29,542 nucleotides of DNA from Alistipes sp. CAG:514. GTDB taxonomy: Bacteria > Bacteroidota > Bacteroidia > Bacteroidales > UBA932. Location: positions 10,287 to 39,828 of the forward strand of contig HF986057.1 in assembly GCA_000431015.1 (NCBI GenBank), given 5' to 3'. The notes under the pieces are model-generated. The model saw only the letters and a list, made by a program, of their open reading frames with translations, was not told the DNA's origin and searched no databases. Shown here one piece after another: positions 7,506 to 15,362 of the stretch (within the stretch, counting starts at the first letter, position 1; every line of letters begins with the position of its first letter). The position numbers and the translations under genes were made by a program.

Positions 7506-7535
7506 TCTCCTTTGGTTGAATCCAACCGAAGGAGA
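7506..7535. terminator. Hairpin in the gene-free region
   Basis: TCTCCTTTGGTTG (7506-7518) pairs with CAACCGAAGGAGA (7523-7535), 13 bp with one G-T pair and a 4-base loop. Read on the minus strand, a run of six T follows after about 15 bases, so a leftward terminator is possible but the distance is long. Confidence 0.4.
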
Positions 7536-7756
7536 ATGCTTAATGAATTGAAGGACAGTTCCTTCGCGATCACTCGCTTATTGTCACAGAGTTCCGTGTA
7601 GATGCTTGCTGGACTGCAGGTTAGTACTTTGTCCTTGGCGTAATCTTACTGGAGGAGAACACGCTGGTCTTTGATGGTTAAGCACTTGGGCTTCACTGTG
7701 GGAAAATTGCCGGATTATGTGTAAATTAGCGATTGATTTGGTAAAGATTGATTCTT

Positions 7757-8299
7757 ATGAAGAAAGTGCTTGTGATTTCGACCAGTCTCAGGCCGAGGAG
7801 TAATTCGGAGGCGTTGGCCGATGAGTTTGTCAGAGGCGCTCAGGAGGCTGGCAATGAGGTGGAGAAGGTGACGTTAAGAGGAAAGGACATACGTTTCTGC
7901 AAAGGCTGTCTGGTCTGCCAGAAGACCCAGGAGTGTGTGATCAAGGATGACGATGCTCCGGCGATCGTGCGGAAGATGTACGAGGCTGATGCCATCTGTT
8001 TTGCCACACCTATATATTACTATGAGATGAGCGGCCAGATGAAGACGCTTCTGGACCGTGCGAATCCTCTTTACACGATGGACTACCATTTCAGAGACAT
8101 TTACTTCCTGTCGTCGGCCGCAGAGGACGATGTCGAGGCACCGTCACGGGCTATCACCGGACTTGGAGGCTGGATTGCCTGCTTTGAGCATGCGCATCTT
8201 GCTGGTACGGTATTCGCCTGTGGAGTGACCGATATGGGTGAGATTGAAGGCCATCCTTCCCTGAAGTCTGCCTATCTTCTCGGCAAGTCAGTCAGATAG
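7757..8299 (+). CDS. Iron-sulfur flavoprotein / NADPH-dependent FMN reductase family
   Basis: From the ATG at 7757 the product has 180 residues; a TTG three codons upstream is less likely. The N-terminal S-T-S-L-R-P-R-S-N-S-E segment is the FMN phosphate loop of the flavodoxin-like NADPH-dependent reductases, and A-T-P-I-Y-Y-Y-E-M-S-G-Q-M-K marks the second flavin contact. Between them sits a compact cysteine motif C48-x2-C51-x2-C54-x5-C60, as in Methanosarcina iron-sulfur flavoprotein (Isf), where it binds a 4Fe-4S cluster. The protein probably passes electrons between NAD(P)H or ferredoxin and a small acceptor in the cytoplasm; the physiological partner is unknown. It faces the metallophosphoesterase gene tail to tail. 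Confidence 0.85.
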   Translation: MKKVLVISTSLRPRSNSEALADEFVRGAQEAGNEVEKVTLRGKDIRFCKGCLVCQKTQECVIKDDDAPAIVRKMYEADAICFATPIYYYEMSGQMKTLLDRANPLYTMDYHFRDIYFLSSAAEDDVEAPSRAITGLGGWIACFEHAHLAGTVFACGVTDMGEIEGHPSLKSAYLLGKSVR

Positions 8300-8362
8300 T
8301 CAGCCCGTCGCGCCACATAACGAGTTTTCTCAGGTTCAGCCTGCCTGTCTCAAGGAGATGCG

Positions 8363-9460
8363 TCAGAAATCGATCAGCATATCGAACTGGTCGCAGGCTC
8401 CGGTACGGTGTGCGAGATGTTTTGTGGAAGGAGAGATTCCGAAGAGTGGGGAATATGTCTTCACCTTCACTGTCTTGCCGTCTGGCATGAATTCCAGGAT
8501 TCTTAGCCAGCCGTCTCCGCCGTTGCCTTCCCAACCACCGCCGGAAATCTGTACGTTGAACATCATCTGATGTACGTTCTTGCCGGCCGTATTCTTGTCC
8601 ACACGGTAGGCCACAGCGTCATCAAAATCGCCCGGTTTGCCGGTGTGTCCGCAAACGACCAACACCACGTTAGGGCTGACGGACACGAATTTGTCCCAGA
8701 AATCCTTCCCTGAGGTCTGAGGGGTAATCTTATAACTTGTGTTTTTAGTATATTCCGCTGAACGTTGCTTGAGATAGCTGTGGGTCATGGCGATGACCTT
8801 ATGTCCACGAAACTTTTCACTTCCCGCGAGATCCCTTGCCCAGTCAAGAACCTCCGGCCGTGGGGCGAACTCGGTTGTGATGACCAGGATGTCTCCCCAG
8901 TTCTTGTCGTGGAACTCAAACGCCGCGTTCTCCATGGAGATGTCCCCGTTGCGGTTCGGAAAATCAGCGACGAGGCAGTCACGCCAGCACGAGTTGCGCT
9001 CGAAAGGGAAATATTCAGGAAGTTTGGTCCGTCCGTTTTCGGACTTCTGATAGCCATAATCGTGGTTTCCACCGGAGATGATGTACGGGACTTTGCCGTC
9101 AAGCCTCGCCATCGAACGTGAAGCGGATTCCCACATCTCCCGGCTTGTCTGGTTCAGCATCTTGCGGTTCATCGTGATGTTCTCGTTTTGCTCGACCATG
9201 TCTCCCGTACAGAGCACAGCCTTGATGTTCAGATGCTCCACATTGTCCGCGATCCAAGCTGTGCAGAGCTCGAAGATCGGTTGGTTGATGTCGTACTTGG
9301 TGTAGCCCTGCGGGTCCCCGAGGATAATCATCGAGAATGAGTCCTCGTTCTCAAGATTCTGACGGTCGGCCCTGTTCTGCGCATGAACGGAATATGCCCC
9401 TGATGCCAGCAGGCATGCTGCCAGTAAAAATTGAAGGTGCTTTCTCATATTGTCTATCAT
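8363..9460 (-). CDS. Secreted calcineurin-like metallophosphoesterase
   Basis: The product has 365 residues; Met5 (RKHL...) is an equally good start and gives a cleaner signal peptide, which ends near A-Q at residues 27-28. The metal-site motifs of the calcineurin-like family follow in order: G-D-P-Q (48-51, with Gln in place of the usual His), G-D-M-V-E (86-90), G-G-N-H-D-Y (130-135), T-H-S-Y (226-229) and G-H-T-G (271-274). It should be a periplasmic or surface phosphatase/phosphodiesterase with a two-metal centre. The substrate cannot be told. The His-to-Gln change in the first motif is seen in some members and may alter metal affinity. The C-terminal part may be a small beta domain. Confidence 0.88.
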   Translation of the reverse strand: MIDNMRKHLQFLLAACLLASGAYSVHAQNRADRQNLENEDSFSMIILGDPQGYTKYDINQPIFELCTAWIADNVEHLNIKAVLCTGDMVEQNENITMNRKMLNQTSREMWESASRSMARLDGKVPYIISGGNHDYGYQKSENGRTKLPEYFPFERNSCWRDCLVADFPNRNGDISMENAAFEFHDKNWGDILVITTEFAPRPEVLDWARDLAGSEKFRGHKVIAMTHSYLKQRSAEYTKNTSYKITPQTSGKDFWDKFVSVSPNVVLVVCGHTGKPGDFDDAVAYRVDKNTAGKNVHQMMFNVQISGGGWEGNGGDGWLRILEFMPDGKTVKVKTYSPLFGISPSTKHLAHRTGACDQFDMLIDF

Positions 9461-9635
9461 TGGTATTCTTGTATTCTCTACAGTGGTTTGAAGGCAAAGT
9501 TACATCTTTTTTCGGATGATGGTTCCGGAAAATGTCTTATATTCGCTGAAAAACCAAGGCGAGAGGATGTTTTACGTCAGTGATCTTCTCGGCAAATAAC
9601 GGCCTGCGGACACGAGTCGATTAAATTATAGGAAT

Positions 9636-10364
9636 ATGTTCGGATATCATCAAAGTCACATCCTGTCTTTATTCTTGTTGCTTGTGACAATTTCGTCGCC
9701 GGCGCGGGAAGTGGATGTGAAAGTTGCCCAAAGGGAGAGAGCGGCCACTGAAAAGGAACTGCTCCGGTTCAACTTTGGCTATTCCACCAACGAATACGGC
9801 CTGATGGAGGTGACCTGGCATCATTTTCTGAACCGGTACGTGGCCCTTGGCGGAGGCGTGTCGTGCGGAGTGGGCTTTATGGGGAAGAATATGCCGAGCG
9901 GCTATATCGCTGATTCTGACTATGATCAGTGGCAGATGACATCTGGCGAGGAGGATGAATGGAATATAGACGCACTGGCTCCGAAATTTCTGTTTTCGGG
10001 AATATTCAAGACTCCGGATCTGCTGGAGTCCTGGCGTTGCCGGATCGCTTGCCTTGTGGAAACGGGGGCTGTCTTCGCGATACCTTTCTCAAGGAGAGAG
10101 GTGCTTCTGTCCAACGAAGCCGGTGACACGAATACTGAATATGTCCGTGGCTGGGGCGGGCGCAGCGTCTTTTGGCAGTGCCGCGGCACGATCCTGTTCT
10201 CATTCAGTGATTGGGGAATCGGCCTGAGTTATTCGCTGAACGACATTGATATGTACTCCAGCGTCAGAAACTTGAGCTATAACGGAACTGATTTCTACGA
10301 TTTCTATCCTAAGAAAAGAGCCCTTTACCACACTTTCGGGCTGACGCTGTCATATTCATTCTGA
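9636..10364 (+). CDS. Unrecognised secreted protein, probably an outer-membrane beta-barrel
   Basis: I do not recognise a family. The 242-residue protein begins with a likely signal peptide (about residues 1-24, ending SSPA). The rest alternates polar and aromatic or hydrophobic residues, with stretches such as LRFNFGYSTNEYG, YVALGGGVSCGVGF, ILFSFSDWGIGLSYSL and a final HTFGLTLSYSF. Repeated glycine/aromatic strands and a terminal phenylalanine are typical of outer-membrane beta-barrels recognised by the BAM complex. About 8-10 strands would fit the length. The start codon ATG overlaps a GAATATG word. No neighbour suggests a function, and the gene stands alone between a divergent phosphoesterase gene and the VWA gene 123 bases downstream. 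Confidence 0.65.
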   Translation: MFGYHQSHILSLFLLLVTISSPAREVDVKVAQRERAATEKELLRFNFGYSTNEYGLMEVTWHHFLNRYVALGGGVSCGVGFMGKNMPSGYIADSDYDQWQMTSGEEDEWNIDALAPKFLFSGIFKTPDLLESWRCRIACLVETGAVFAIPFSRREVLLSNEAGDTNTEYVRGWGGRSVFWQCRGTILFSFSDWGIGLSYSLNDIDMYSSVRNLSYNGTDFYDFYPKKRALYHTFGLTLSYSF

Positions 10365-10487
10365 TCATTATGTCACTTCCTGTTTTGCGGTTACTTAGGG
10401 GGCGGCATATAAGTTTTTTCATCATAATATATGCAGGGTTTTACAAGTTTTACATTTAGTAAGTTGTGACTTTAAAAATATGATGTT

Positions 10488-11963
10488 ATGAAAACTATGA
10501 TCAGACTTGTAACCATTGCCGCTTTATCCTTGGCGGTGTATTCCTGCGCCATTTCCAATGACAGTGACTTCTTGGGTTATGACTCCGGGATGAACGGAAC
10601 TGCTGAAGCGATGACCGGTGGTGACCGTTTCGACAAGATCGCCGAGAATCCGTTTGTCAAGACAAAGGATCAGAATGTCTCCACATTCTCCATCGACGCT
10701 GACGGGGCCTCGTACACCATAATGAGGAAATATGTCAAAAACGGCTGGGCTGTCGAACCAGCGTCCGTCAGGATAGAGGAGTTCCTGAATTATTTCACGT
10801 TTGATTATCCGGAACCGACCGGATCTGACCTGGTGGCGATCAATGCCGAGACAGGGCTTTGTCCTTGGAATAAGGAGCATAGGCTCCTCAGGCTCGGACT
10901 GAAAGGTAAATCTTTGAATGACAAGGAACTTCCGGCTTCGAACTATGTATTCTTGGTCGATGTGTCCGGATCGATGAGCTCAAAGGACAAACTTGAGCTC
11001 CTCAAATCCTCTTTGGTCACACTTTTGGACTACCTTCAGCCGGAAGATCGGATTTCCATTGTGACATATTCCGGAACTGTCCGCAAATTGCTTGAGTCGA
11101 CTCCTGTCAAGGATGCCGCGAAGATCAAGGCGGCCATTGGAAAATTGAGCGCTTCGGGTTCTACGGCCGGCGGAAAAGCGATCGAGATGGCTTATGAGGA
11201 AGCGTTGTCCAATTATATTCCTGATGGCAACAACCGTGTCATCCTTGGCACGGACGGTGATTTCAATGTTGGAGTGACAGATTCTGACGCTCTTACCGAA
11301 CTGGTTGAAGGCTATGCTCGTAAGGGAATATACCTGACAGCCTGTGGCTTCGGTTCCGGCAACCTTAACGATGCGATGATGAAGAAGATTTCCGTCAAGG
11401 GCAATGGCACCTACCAGTACATTGATTCCGAGGAGGAGATGGCCAAGGTCTTTGTTCAGGAAAGATCAAAGTTCGTTTCCGTCGCCAACGACACCAAGGT
11501 TCAGGTCACATTTGATCCGGATATGATTGAAAGTTACCGTCTTATCGGTTATGAGAGGCGCGTGATGGACAACAAGGATTTCGAGGATGACTCTAAGGAT
11601 GCCGGGGAGATTGGTGCCGGACAGACTATCACGGCTCTCTATGAGATTGTACCTACAGAAAACTATAAGGATGGCGAAAACTGCTGCAAGTTCGACTGCC
11701 GTTACAAGAAATCTCTTCTGGACACTGAGAGTCAGGCGCTTTCGGTTGACATAAAGGTGGCCGAGGGACAGATGTCCTCGGACCTGTCATTCGCTTCGGG
11801 AGTCGCCGCTTACGGACTGGTGCTTCTTCGTTCTGAATATAAAGGTGACGCTACCCTTGAGATGGCTTCGGAACTTGTGAAGTCAGGACTCTCTTTCGAT
11901 CCTTATGGCTACAGAGCCCAGCTTCTTGATCTTATCTCAAAGGTTAAGGTGAGCGAGAAGTGA
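10488..11963 (+). CDS. VWA-domain lipoprotein with DUF3520 C-terminus (YfbK-like)
   Basis: The 491-residue protein has a lipoprotein-type signal ending V-Y-S-Cys20. Residues 48-140 match the conserved N-terminal region found before the VWA domain in this family (N-P-F-x5-Q-N-V-S-T-F-S-I-D-x-D, then SVRIEEFLNYF). The von Willebrand A domain spans about 150-330 and has an intact metal-ion-dependent adhesion site D158-V-S-G-S, plus the later T and D motifs (GTDGDFNVG). The C-terminal third is the DUF3520 type, ending D-P-x-G-Y-R-A-Q. Homologues include E. coli YfbK. The domain binds protein partners through a divalent metal, but no ligand is established for this family. The stop lies three bases from the stop of the convergent deiminase gene. 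Confidence 0.92.
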   Translation: MKTMIRLVTIAALSLAVYSCAISNDSDFLGYDSGMNGTAEAMTGGDRFDKIAENPFVKTKDQNVSTFSIDADGASYTIMRKYVKNGWAVEPASVRIEEFLNYFTFDYPEPTGSDLVAINAETGLCPWNKEHRLLRLGLKGKSLNDKELPASNYVFLVDVSGSMSSKDKLELLKSSLVTLLDYLQPEDRISIVTYSGTVRKLLESTPVKDAAKIKAAIGKLSASGSTAGGKAIEMAYEEALSNYIPDGNNRVILGTDGDFNVGVTDSDALTELVEGYARKGIYLTACGFGSGNLNDAMMKKISVKGNGTYQYIDSEEEMAKVFVQERSKFVSVANDTKVQVTFDPDMIESYRLIGYERRVMDNKDFEDDSKDAGEIGAGQTITALYEIVPTENYKDGENCCKFDCRYKKSLLDTESQALSVDIKVAEGQMSSDLSFASGVAAYGLVLLRSEYKGDATLEMASELVKSGLSFDPYGYRAQLLDLISKVKVSEK

Positions 11964-11966
11964 CCG

Positions 11967-12995
11967 TTATTCCAGCCAGCCTTCAGGGAACTGCATCGTG
12001 ACGCAGTGGAGGCCGCCGTGGCCGGAGAGGAGAGGGCGGCAGTCGATGACGATGACCTCCCTGTCCGTGAACACTTCCTGTAGTCTGGCGCGCGCTACCT
12101 CATCGAGTTCCGAGCCGGTGCCTGGCACGAGAACAGCGCCGTTGATTATCAGGAAATTGGCGTAGGATGCCGGGAGAGGGTAGTCGTCCAGGAACATCTG
12201 CTCCGGCTTCGGAAGCGGCACGAGCCTGTACGGCTTCCCGTCCGGCGTACGGAAGGACTTAAGCTGCGCCTCCATATTCATCAACCCCTCGTAGTCAGGG
12301 TCTTCCGCCTCCTCGCTCTTGAGGTAGGCGATTGTCTCCGGGTCGCAGAAACGCGCCAGGATGTCGATGTGGCTGTCGGTGTCGTCGCCGGAAAGGCTGC
12401 CGCTGTCCACCCAAAGGACACGCTTGAGGCCGAACGCCTGCTTGAGCTCACCCTCGATTTCCTCTTGGGTGAGATATTCATTCCTGTTGTCGCTGCAAAG
12501 GCACTCCGAGGTCGCCATCAGCGTCCCCGCCCCGTCCGTGTCGATGCTGCCGCCCTCCAGTACGAACGGGCGCATGTCCACGCACATGACCTCCTCCGCG
12601 AAGGCATTGTCAAAGAATATCCTCTTGGTGATTCCGTTGTCGAAGTTCGCGGCGAATTTGAGTCCCCAGCCGTTGAAGACGAAGTCGTAGACGTACTTCT
12701 CCCCTTCGTCGCCGTAGACAGCGATGCCGCCGTGGTCGCGCGCCCAGGTGTCGTTGACCGGGCATTCCTGAAACCTGATCCTGGAAGCGTCCACTCCCAG
12801 TTCCGTAAGCCTCTTCGTGGCGGCCTTCACGTCAGCCGTGACCAGCATCACCTTCTCGAAGCGCAGTATGGCCGAGATGATCCGTCCATAGCATTCCTGT
12901 ACCTTCTCCAGTTCGTACCAAGGTGTCGTCTCGTCAGGCCAGGTGAGCATCACCCCGCTCTGTCTCTCCCATTCAGCAGGCAGTCTCATAATCAT
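11967..12995 (-). CDS. aguA: Agmatine deiminase / peptidyl-arginine deiminase family enzyme
   Basis: The 342-residue protein lacks a signal peptide, unlike the secreted Porphyromonas PPAD, and matches agmatine deiminase in length. Guanidine-group modifying enzyme motifs are all present: N-D-T-W-A-R-D (81-87), L-E-G-G-S-I-D (146-152), G-D-D-T-D-S-H-I-D (203-211) with His209, and the nucleophile Cys331 in G-H-G-G-L-H-C. Agmatine deiminase converts agmatine to N-carbamoylputrescine and ammonia on a route to putrescine. The segment GDDTDSHID differs from the usual G-x-D-T-D-G-H by a Gly-to-Ser change, which should be tolerated. Met3 could also be the start. No N-carbamoylputrescine amidohydrolase gene adjoins it, so the substrate assignment rests on the family. 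Confidence 0.88.
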   Translation of the reverse strand: MIMRLPAEWERQSGVMLTWPDETTPWYELEKVQECYGRIISAILRFEKVMLVTADVKAATKRLTELGVDASRIRFQECPVNDTWARDHGGIAVYGDEGEKYVYDFVFNGWGLKFAANFDNGITKRIFFDNAFAEEVMCVDMRPFVLEGGSIDTDGAGTLMATSECLCSDNRNEYLTQEEIEGELKQAFGLKRVLWVDSGSLSGDDTDSHIDILARFCDPETIAYLKSEEAEDPDYEGLMNMEAQLKSFRTPDGKPYRLVPLPKPEQMFLDDYPLPASYANFLIINGAVLVPGTGSELDEVARARLQEVFTDREVIVIDCRPLLSGHGGLHCVTMQFPEGWLE

Positions 12996-13011
12996 TACAA
13001 TTTATATTATG

Positions 13012-13019
13012 CAAAGATA
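13012..13019 (-). promoter_or_regulatory. Possible -7 box for the deiminase gene
   Basis: Read on the minus strand the bases are TATCTTTG, a match to TAnnTTTG, 17 bases before the ATG at 12995. No clear -33 TTG is seen. Confidence 0.4.
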
Positions 13020-13023
13020 TTGT

Positions 13024-13031
13024 TATTTTTG
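13024..13031 (+). promoter_or_regulatory. Possible -7 box for uvrB
   Basis: TATTTTTG matches TAnnTTTG and lies five bases from the minus-strand box, so the divergent genes would share a compact promoter region. The -33 element is weak. Confidence 0.45.
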
Positions 13032-13078
13032 TGATCTGCGAAGAGGAATGACATTTGTCGCGGAAAAAGGAGTGGACC

Positions 13079-15256
13079 ATGAAATTTCGATTGGAATCGG
13101 CATACAAGCCGTCGGGAGATCAGCCGGGGGCTATCGAGGGGCTTTGCGAGGCGCTCGGGCAGGGCGTGAGTGATGTGACGCTGCTGGGAGTGACAGGGTC
13201 GGGAAAGACCTTCACTATGGCCAACGTCATCGAGAGGCTCCAGAGGCCGGCGCTGATCCTGAGCCACAACAAGACGCTGGCGGCGCAGCTCTACGGGGAG
13301 TTCAAAAGCTTCTTCCCGTCCAATGCCGTTGAATATTTCGTCTCCTACTACGACTACTACCAGCCGGAGGCCTACCTTCCGACCACCGACACCTACATTG
13401 AGAAGGATCTCAGCATCAACGACCAGATCGACAAGCTGCGCCTCAGCGCCGCCTCGGCACTGATGTCCGGACGACGCGACGTGATCGTGGTCTCCAGCGT
13501 GTCCTGCCTCTACGGCATCGGAAACCCGGAGGACTTCCACGCCCAGTCGGTCGTTGTCAAGAGGGGAGAGAAGCGCAGCCTGACGAGGCTGCTCTACCAT
13601 CTGGTCGACGCGAACTACAGCCGCACGGAGGTGGATTTCAAAAGAGGGACCTTCAGGGTACGCGGCGACACCGTCGATGTCTTCCTCGGAGGCTCGGACG
13701 AAGCCGTGAGGATCGAGTTTTTCGGGGATGAGATTGATTCCTTGTCTCTGATCGATCCGCTCACCGGAGCGCACATCGAGTCTCTGGATGAGGCTCCGAT
13801 CTTCCCGGCCACGAACTTCGTGACCACGAGGGAACGCGCCGTCAAGGCCGTGAGCATGATCCAGGACGATCTCAAAAAGCAGGTGGACTACTTCAACGAG
13901 ATTGGCAAGGGGCTGGAGGCCAAGCGCTTGCAGCAGCGTGTCGAGAACGACCTTGAGATGATCAAGGAGATGGGGTACTGCCCCGGCATCGAGAACTACT
14001 CCCGCTATCTGGACGGTCGCCAGCCGGGCCAGCGGCCTTTCTGCCTGATCGACTACTTCCCGAAGGACTTCATCACGTTCATTGACGAGAGCCACGTCAC
14101 GATTCCGCAGATCAGGGCGATGTACGGCGGCGACCACGCGCGAAAGTCTGTCCTTATTGAATATGGTTTCCGACTTCCTGCTGCCTCGGACAACCGACCT
14201 TTGACCTTCGATGAGTTCAACTCTATTACCGGTCAGAAGGTCTATGTCAGCGCCACACCGTCCGACTATGAGCTGGAACGCTCCGACGGCCTTGTGGTAG
14301 AGCAGGTTGTACGGCCTACCGGACTGCTGGACCCTCCGATTGAGGTGCGTCCGACGAAGAATCAGGTTGACGACCTTGTCGAAGAGATCCGAAAGCGGGC
14401 GGAGAGGGACGAGCGGGTTCTGGTCACGACCCTGACCAAGAGGATGGCCGAGGAGCTGACCGACTACCTTGACAAGATTGACATCCGCGTGCGCTACATC
14501 CATTCCGACGTGGACACCGCCGAACGTGTCGAGATCATCGAGGATTTCAAGAACGGCCTCTTCGACGTGCTTGTCGGCGTGAACCTCCTACGTGAGGGGC
14601 TGGACATCCCGACAGTGTCGCTGGTGGCCATCCTGGACGCCGACAAGGAGGGTTTCCTGCGCTCGGGAAGGGCGTTGACCCAGACCGCCGGGCGAGCCGC
14701 AAGAAACGTCAACGGCCTTGTGATAATGTATGCCGACACGGTCACCGAGTCGATGGAGCAGACCATCAGGGAGACCGACCGCCGCCGCACGAAGCAGATT
14801 GAATATAACAAACTCCACCACATCACCCCTAAGCAGGTTGAGGTGAAAAGGAATATTCTTGTGTCGGAACTCTATGGCGAACCCGAGAAGGCGGTCAACC
14901 CTCGTGTCAAGAACGGCCCGAGCGGGAGGGTCAGCGCCCCGGACTCGGTCTCCGATCCGACCTACATTCCCAATCCGAGCGACCTTGGCCGGGGAAGCGT
15001 CTCCGTCGGCTTGGGACACGATTCCAAGAGGGAGGGCAACACGGCCTATGTCGATGGCTTTGTCAGGGCGGATCTGGCTGCCGTGCTTCAGGATCCGGTG
15101 ATCCGTTCGATGAGCAGGGAACAGATCCAGAAGACCATAGCCGAGGACAAGCGCAGGATGGAGAAGTCCGCCGCCGACCTGGATTTCAGCGAGGCCGCCC
15201 GCTACCGCGACGAGATGTGGGCTCTTCAGGAATATCTCAAAGTCTGGAAGGACTAG
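13079..15256 (+). CDS. uvrB: Excinuclease ABC subunit B
   Basis: UvrB is the DNA-damage verifying subunit of nucleotide excision repair. I start at the ATG at 13079 because it has AAGGAG six bases upstream and gives the usual M-K-F-R-L-E-S-A-Y-K-P-S-G-D-Q-P beginning. Visible are Walker A G-V-T-G-S-G-K-T (37-44), the damage-clamping beta-hairpin Y-F-V-S-Y-Y-D-Y-Y-Q-P-E (86-97), F-I-D-E-S-H (motif II), Y-V-S-A-T-P-S-D-Y-E, R-E-G-L-D-I-P, and Q-T-A-G-R-A-A-R-N (motif VI). The C-terminal UVR motif (about 678-722) contacts UvrC. At 725 residues the protein is about 50 longer than typical UvrB; the surplus is a Gly/Ser/Pro-rich linker at about residues 605-650 between helicase core and UVR motif. 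Confidence 0.98.
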   Translation: MKFRLESAYKPSGDQPGAIEGLCEALGQGVSDVTLLGVTGSGKTFTMANVIERLQRPALILSHNKTLAAQLYGEFKSFFPSNAVEYFVSYYDYYQPEAYLPTTDTYIEKDLSINDQIDKLRLSAASALMSGRRDVIVVSSVSCLYGIGNPEDFHAQSVVVKRGEKRSLTRLLYHLVDANYSRTEVDFKRGTFRVRGDTVDVFLGGSDEAVRIEFFGDEIDSLSLIDPLTGAHIESLDEAPIFPATNFVTTRERAVKAVSMIQDDLKKQVDYFNEIGKGLEAKRLQQRVENDLEMIKEMGYCPGIENYSRYLDGRQPGQRPFCLIDYFPKDFITFIDESHVTIPQIRAMYGGDHARKSVLIEYGFRLPAASDNRPLTFDEFNSITGQKVYVSATPSDYELERSDGLVVEQVVRPTGLLDPPIEVRPTKNQVDDLVEEIRKRAERDERVLVTTLTKRMAEELTDYLDKIDIRVRYIHSDVDTAERVEIIEDFKNGLFDVLVGVNLLREGLDIPTVSLVAILDADKEGFLRSGRALTQTAGRAARNVNGLVIMYADTVTESMEQTIRETDRRRTKQIEYNKLHHITPKQVEVKRNILVSELYGEPEKAVNPRVKNGPSGRVSAPDSVSDPTYIPNPSDLGRGSVSVGLGHDSKREGNTAYVDGFVRADLAAVLQDPVIRSMSREQIQKTIAEDKRRMEKSAADLDFSEAARYRDEMWALQEYLKVWKD

Positions 15257-15267
15257 TCTTTCGCCCT

Positions 15268-15338
15268 GGCGGCGGATGGCGATTGCCGCCTGACGATTCC
15301 AGGACGCAAGGATCGTGGCATTCTTGTTCGGAAATGCC
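15268..15338. other. Two hairpins between convergent uvrB and the NamZ-like gene
   Basis: GGCGGC (15268-15273) pairs with GCCGCC (15285-15290), and GGCATT (15317-15322) with AATGCC (15333-15338). Neither is followed by a T-tract, so they are at best weak or factor-assisted terminators in this 106-base gap. Confidence 0.3.
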
Positions 15339-15362
15339 GCGAGTCTGTCCGTGGGACGCTGA

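Larger units (their letters stand above)
7102..7756. other. 655-base stretch without an intact gene
   Basis: Besides the REP-like repeats and a hairpin, I see no supported gene. On the minus strand a frame from about 7725 to 7382 is open for some 114 codons except for one TAA, and reads like protein in its middle part (for example DYAKDKVLTCSPASIYTEL). It has no recognisable family and might be a decayed coding sequence. Base composition is lower in GC than the neighbouring genes. Confidence 0.4.

Noticed and set aside
8300..8362. Terminator between the flavoprotein and phosphoesterase genes
   Set aside because: No stem longer than a few base pairs or T-tract was seen in this 63-base convergent gap.
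13007..14503. Long open frame on the minus strand opposite uvrB
   Set aside because: It mirrors uvrB codons in a GC-rich genome, has no recognisable motifs, and its product is of low complexity (rich in Leu, Arg, Val). Only uvrB is supported.
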